Of a stretch of 64,000 nucleotides of DNA, positions 59,756 through 64,000 are shown piece by piece. Each line of letters starts with the position of its first letter. Positions within the stretch are counted from its first letter, which is position 1. The notes under the pieces were generated by a model that was not told the DNA's origin, did no database searches, and saw nothing but the letters and a program-made list of their open reading frames with translations. Origin of the DNA: Achromobacter spanius (lineage in GTDB: Bacteria; Pseudomonadota; Gammaproteobacteria; Burkholderiales; Burkholderiaceae_B); assembly GCF_003994415.1 (NCBI RefSeq), contig NZ_CP034689.1:4650001-4714000 (forward strand), in the 5' to 3' direction. Made by a program: the position numbers and the translations under genes.

Positions 59756-61048
59756 TCATGCCCGCGTGGTGCGCTCCCGCCACCAGTCGCGCGCCTGGTA
59801 AGACCAATAAGTCAGTTGAACCGCCGCCGTGCCCAGCCCGCCGCCGTTCCAGGCCAGCCCAAAAGGTTCGAATAATTTATAGCGTTGCGTGTCGCCGGTG
59901 ATCCCTTCGGCCACGACGCGCCCGCCAATGGAGGTGGTGTTCATGCCGTGACCGCCGAACGCCGTGCAATACCAGACGTCTGGCGCCAGCTGGCCAATCT
60001 GCGGCATCAGATGCCGGGCGTAAGCCATGCGGCCCGACCAGGCGGTTTCCACGCGCAGCCCCTGCAATTGCGGGTAAACGGACAGCAATTCGCGGCGCAG
60101 CGATTCGGCCAGATCGGGTGGGTCGTCGACACGGGTGGTGATTCTACTGCCCCAGCCGATACGGCCGCCATCCAGCACGCGGTAATAGTTGCCGGCGCGG
60201 CGGTCGTCGCCGATGGCCGCGGTGCTGCGGATGGCTTCAAGCACCCGGTCGCCCAGCGGTTCGGTCAGCATGATGTAGGTGGCAATGGGCAGCATCGCGC
60301 GGCGCAGCGCGGGCACCACGTCGCCGGTGTAGCCGCCGGTGGCCAGCACCACGGTGCGCGCTTCGATCTGGCCTTGGGCGGTTTTCAGGTGCTTGACGGC
60401 GCCGGTCAGCGTGACGCCGGTGACGGGGGAATCTTCATGGATGCGCACGCCCAGGCGCACGCATTCTCGGGCCAGCGCGCGCGCGTAGTTCAGCGGATGA
60501 AAGTGAAACGAGGCCGGGTCTTCGACGCCTTGGTGATAGACGTCGGACAGCAGGCGTTCACGCACCTGGCTGCGCGTCAGGAAGCGCACATCGCGGCCAA
60601 AGTCGCGGCGCTGGGCGTCACACCATTGGTTCAGCGCGTCGGTGGCTTCGTAGCGCACCACGCGCAGCCGGCCGTCGACCTTGTGGGCGTCGGCGATGGC
60701 CAGTGTGCGGATGTTGTCGCGGATGATCTCGACGCCTTCCATCGACAGCCGGTAAAGCTGGCGGTAGTGGTCTTCGTCCACATGGCGCTTGATGGCGTCG
60801 GCGCCGGCCGAAAACGCGGGCGACACCGAGCCGCCGTTGCGCCCGGATGCGCCCCAGGCGATGCGGCGCCCTTCCAGCAAGGTGACGCTGCGGCCGCGTC
60901 GGGCGAGTTCCAGCGCGGTCGACAAGCCGGCCAGCCCGCCGCCCACCACGCAGACGTCGGTGCTGGCCACGCCGGCCAGCGGCGCATAGCGCGTGTCCGC
61001 GTCGGACAGCGTGCGCTTGTAGTAGGTGTCGATGTACTCGGAGGCCAT
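59756..61048 (-). CDS. FAD-dependent amine oxidoreductase (PuuB/DAO family)
   Basis: 430 residues: N-terminal YYKRTLSD motif common to gamma-glutamylputrescine oxidase-like proteins, FAD dinucleotide site VCVVGGGLAGLSTALELARR, GRNGGSVSPAFSAG, and C-terminal WYCTAFGGHGMNTTSIGGRV. Oxidises an amine or amino acid with FAD. It lies between an XRE-cupin regulator and an amino-acid ABC transporter, suggesting that its substrate is imported by that transporter. Confidence 0.9.
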   Translation of the reverse strand: MASEYIDTYYKRTLSDADTRYAPLAGVASTDVCVVGGGLAGLSTALELARRGRSVTLLEGRRIAWGASGRNGGSVSPAFSAGADAIKRHVDEDHYRQLYRLSMEGVEIIRDNIRTLAIADAHKVDGRLRVVRYEATDALNQWCDAQRRDFGRDVRFLTRSQVRERLLSDVYHQGVEDPASFHFHPLNYARALARECVRLGVRIHEDSPVTGVTLTGAVKHLKTAQGQIEARTVVLATGGYTGDVVPALRRAMLPIATYIMLTEPLGDRVLEAIRSTAAIGDDRRAGNYYRVLDGGRIGWGSRITTRVDDPPDLAESLRRELLSVYPQLQGLRVETAWSGRMAYARHLMPQIGQLAPDVWYCTAFGGHGMNTTSIGGRVVAEGITGDTQRYKLFEPFGLAWNGGGLGTAAVQLTYWSYQARDWWRERTTRA

Positions 61049-61065
61049 GCCGGTTCAGGTCCGTG

Positions 61066-61755
61066 TCAATGCAGGCTTGCGCCTTGCAGGCCGCCCGTCA
61101 GGCGCTTTTCCAGCCAGTTGGCCAGGCGCAGCAACGGGTAGCAGTAGATGAAGTAGATGGCGGCGATCATGCCGTAGATGAACAGCGATTTAGCGGGGAA
61201 GGTAATGATGAATACCTCGCCCTGGCGCGTCAGTTCGGTAATGCCGACCACCGACAGGATGGCGGTGCTTTTGATCAGCATGACGTAGACGCCGCTCATG
61301 GGTTGCACGATCAGGCGCATGGCCTGCGGCAACACGACCAGCCGCAGGATCTGCAGGGGTCGCAGGCCCAGCGTCATGGCGCCTTCGGTCTGGCCGCGCG
61401 GCACGGACTGGATGGCGCCCATGACGATTTCAGCGACGTAGCAGGACGTGTACACGGACAGCGACACGAAGGCGGCGGTGGCGGAATCCCAATGCAGCAG
61501 TTCGATGCCGGAGTTGGGCAGCACGAAGTAGAAGATATAAAGCTGCACCAGAAACGGCGTGCCGCGCAGGATGTGGATGTACAGGCCCAACAACTGGTGA
61601 ATACCACGGATGTGGTAGCTGCGTATCACCCCTATCACAAAGCCCAGCAGCGAGCCCGCGATGATGGCCACGAACGATATCTTCAGCGTTTCCCAGAAGC
61701 CCTTCAGCAGAAAGGGCAGCACGACGCCGGCGGTGGAAAGATAGGAATCCAGCAT
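61066..61755 (-). CDS. Polar amino-acid ABC transporter permease
   Basis: 229-residue HisM-type permease with about five membrane segments (LKISFVAIIAGSLLGFVIGV) and the EAA loop SVPRGQTEGAMTLGLRPLQI contacting the ATPase. GAGGTAAGC precedes the ATG. Ends 18 bases before the oxidase gene start, so they share a transcript. Confidence 0.92.
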   Translation of the reverse strand: MLDSYLSTAGVVLPFLLKGFWETLKISFVAIIAGSLLGFVIGVIRSYHIRGIHQLLGLYIHILRGTPFLVQLYIFYFVLPNSGIELLHWDSATAAFVSLSVYTSCYVAEIVMGAIQSVPRGQTEGAMTLGLRPLQILRLVVLPQAMRLIVQPMSGVYVMLIKSTAILSVVGITELTRQGEVFIITFPAKSLFIYGMIAAIYFIYCYPLLRLANWLEKRLTGGLQGASLH

Positions 61756-61757
61756 GC

Positions 61758-62450
61758 TTACCTCGCGTTCCAGGCCGGGCCGGCCAACCAGAGGCTGACG
61801 CCTCGCGACAACAACAGCATGACGCCGTAGATCAGCAGGTAGCCCGCGGCAATCGTCAGGAAGCTTTCGCTGGGCACGATGCGGTCGCTGTTCATCTGCA
61901 CGCCGGCCGCGACCAGTTCGAATACGGTGATCAGCGACAGCAGGGACGTGTCTTTGATCAGCACGGCGGTCTGCCCCAGCAACGGCGGCAGCGTGTTGGC
62001 GAATGCCTGCGGCAGCACCACGTAGCGCAGCCGCTGTTGATAGTTCATGCCGCAAGCCTTGGCGCCTTCGATCTGGCCGCGCGGCACGGATTCAATGCCT
62101 ACGCGGATGATCTCGCTCATGTAGGCGGCGTGGTGCAGCGTCATGGCCATGATGCCCAGCACCATTTCGCTCCAGCGCCCGGCGCCCGGTATCACCATGG
62201 GCACCGCGTAATACACCAGGTAGATCTGCACCAGCAAGGGGGTGGACCGGATGAACTGCACGTAGGCCGCCACCGGGCGCCAGATGGCGCCGCGGCGCGA
62301 CATGTGCAGCAAGGCCAGCGGCACGCCGGCCAACACGGACAGCACCAGGCTGGCGCCCGCCGCGATCAGCGTGTTGGCCAGGCCCGTGGCGAATTCGCCC
62401 GTGTACTGGCTGACGATGCGCCAGTTGTAGTAGTCGATCAGCCAATCCAT
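61758..62450 (-). CDS. Polar amino-acid ABC transporter permease
   Basis: 230-residue HisQ-type permease, partner of the preceding one. Hydrophobic segments such as LANTLIAAGASLVLSVLAGV, and the EAA loop SVPRGQIEGAKACGMNYQQR. The two permease genes are 2 bases apart and would form the heterodimeric channel. Confidence 0.92.
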   Translation of the reverse strand: MDWLIDYYNWRIVSQYTGEFATGLANTLIAAGASLVLSVLAGVPLALLHMSRRGAIWRPVAAYVQFIRSTPLLVQIYLVYYAVPMVIPGAGRWSEMVLGIMAMTLHHAAYMSEIIRVGIESVPRGQIEGAKACGMNYQQRLRYVVLPQAFANTLPPLLGQTAVLIKDTSLLSLITVFELVAAGVQMNSDRIVPSESFLTIAAGYLLIYGVMLLLSRGVSLWLAGPAWNAR

Positions 62451-62483
62451 GGGCGCTCCGGTCTCCTGGTTATGTGGCGCGGT

Positions 62484-63278
62484 TTATTGGTGGTCTTTCT
62501 TCCAGTCGGTGGAGTACCAGTACTTCACCTGCTCGGGCAGCGTGTTGTCGGCGGTCTTCAGCGTTTGCCAGTTATCCAGCCAGAACTTCAGGCGGAAGGC
62601 GTTGGGGCCGACGGCAAACGCCAGCGGCTCGCGCACCATCACGCCGTCCAGCACGCGCAGGTTGCCGAAGTCCACCAGGAACTGGTTGGCGGTGGACATG
62701 GACATGATGCCGGCGTCCAGACGGCCGCTGGACAGGGCCTGGCCCACCGGGGCGCTGCCGCCCGAGAACTCTTTCATGGTGGCCTTGGGCAGCATCTTCT
62801 TGCCGGCTTCGGCGTAGGTGCTGGCGCCCAGCACACCGACGTTCAGCCCGTCCTTGTTCAGTTCCTGGTACGACTTGTAGGGCGAGTCCTTCTGCACCAC
62901 GGCAACCGTTTCGGCATAGAACATGGGCGCCGAGAACAGCACTTGCGCCGCGCGCTGCGGGGTGGGCGTCATGTCGGCGGCCACCATGTCGGCCTTGCCG
63001 GACAACAGCGCCGGCAGCAGGCCCTTCCATTCGTAGTCTTGCAGGACCAGCTTCACGCCCAGGTCGTCGGCCATGCGCTTGGCCACTTCCACGGCCAGGC
63101 CGGTGCGCTTGCCGGATTTGTCCATGAAGCTCATCAAGGGGCCCGAGGTCTGCACGGCCACGCGCAGTTCGCCGCGCTTGATGATGTCGCTTAGTTCGTC
63201 GGCTTGCGCGGGCAGCGCCACGGTGCTGGCGGCGACGGCGATGCTGGCCAGGCCCAGCCATTGTTTGATTTTCAGCAT
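62484..63278 (-). CDS. Polar amino-acid ABC transporter substrate-binding protein
   Basis: 264 residues, SBP_bac_3 family. Signal peptide MLKIKQWLGLASIAVAASTV ending ALPAQA; mature part DELSDIIKRGELRVAVQTSG, GLAVEVAKRMADDLGVKLVL and ADMTPTPQRAAQVLFSAPMF are typical. Start 63278 has AGGGAATATC upstream. Ligand probably a polar amino acid or opine/polyamine-type amine. Confidence 0.92.
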   Translation of the reverse strand: MLKIKQWLGLASIAVAASTVALPAQADELSDIIKRGELRVAVQTSGPLMSFMDKSGKRTGLAVEVAKRMADDLGVKLVLQDYEWKGLLPALLSGKADMVAADMTPTPQRAAQVLFSAPMFYAETVAVVQKDSPYKSYQELNKDGLNVGVLGASTYAEAGKKMLPKATMKEFSGGSAPVGQALSSGRLDAGIMSMSTANQFLVDFGNLRVLDGVMVREPLAFAVGPNAFRLKFWLDNWQTLKTADNTLPEQVKYWYSTDWKKDHQ

Positions 63279-63383
63279 TTCGATATTCCCTTGTGGTGGA
63301 TGACGTCGTTCCGGGCTTGGCATAGGGTGTTGCCGCATGGCCGGCAGCGCCCGGATTTGCCGGACCGGCCTGTGCTTGGATTG

Positions 63384-63425
63384 CTTGAACAGCTTGAACT
63401 GCTTGAACTGCGGTATTTGCTTGAA

Positions 63426-63426
<1 letters not shown>
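63384..63426. repeat. 9-bp tandem repeat
   Basis: GCTTGAAC occurs at 63383, 63392, 63401 and 63419, spaced by 9, 9 and 18 bases, so it is a 9-base unit (GCTTGAACW) with one degenerate copy. It fills the gap between the ATPase stop and the binding-protein gene. Confidence 0.75.

Positions 63427-64000
<574 letters not shown>

Overview
The window looks like chromosomal DNA of a high-GC betaproteobacterium of the Achromobacter/Bordetella group (Alcaligenaceae). The reasons are three tripartite-tricarboxylate (Bug-type) periplasmic binding proteins each next to catabolic genes, a Porin_4-type porin, many IclR/LysR/MarR-controlled acid-degradation clusters, and codon use that is GC-rich in the third position. 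The taxon is inferred from gene content only.

Layout. 1-4788 (minus): chaperone-usher fimbrial operon; the usher is split by a one-base deficit in a G run. 5122-15919 (minus): ten-gene catabolic operon built around a Rieske oxygenase (HTH-like small protein, Rieske alpha, two SDRs, ThDP enzyme, aldehyde dehydrogenase, extradiol-type VOC protein, VanB-type reductase, porin, MFS transporter), with a divergent IclR regulator at 16129. 17006-21994: LysR gene divergent from a second catabolic operon (carboxymuconolactone-decarboxylase-like protein, aldehyde dehydrogenase, beta-hydroxyacid dehydrogenase, Bug receptor). 22028-27705: PaoABC-like molybdenum aldehyde oxidoreductase with its XdhC-type chaperone and a MobA-like cytidylyltransferase. 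27818-32761: Bug receptor, ADP-forming acyl-CoA synthetase, enoyl-CoA hydratase, and a divergent IclR gene that is frameshifted. 33202-38298: amidohydrolase, small lipoproteins, a decayed mobile-element remnant (RadC fragment, HTH protein, truncated HicB, GFA fragment), cold-shock protein and membrane proteins.

38400-46562 holds a CoA-dependent acid-catabolism regulon: nitronate monooxygenase, Bug receptor, CaiB/BaiF CoA-transferase, two enoyl-CoA hydratases, AMP-forming ligase, an HMG-CoA-lyase-like enzyme and a MarR regulator. Three of its promoters carry the same palindrome (GTTGATTWAATCAAC), which I propose is the MarR operator. 46677-54498 (minus) is a type VI secretion effector module: DUF4123 adaptor, VasX-like pore-forming effector, an IS3-family insertion, a small ORF and two tandem DUF6708-like membrane proteins, the likely immunity genes. 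54668-58820 is an iron-starvation module (Fur box, ECF sigma, FecR-type anti-sigma, TonB siderophore receptor). 58974-59050 is tRNA-Arg(UCU). 59158-64000 holds an XRE-cupin regulator, a PuuB-like amine oxidase and a polar amino-acid ABC transporter cut by the right edge.

The most notable items are the effector module with duplicated membrane proteins whose hydrophobic core alone has diverged, the three-site MarR operator set, the HMG-CoA-lyase-like enzyme with His in place of the catalytic Cys, an SDR without the catalytic Tyr/Lys, and two independent one-G frameshifts that may be assembly errors.
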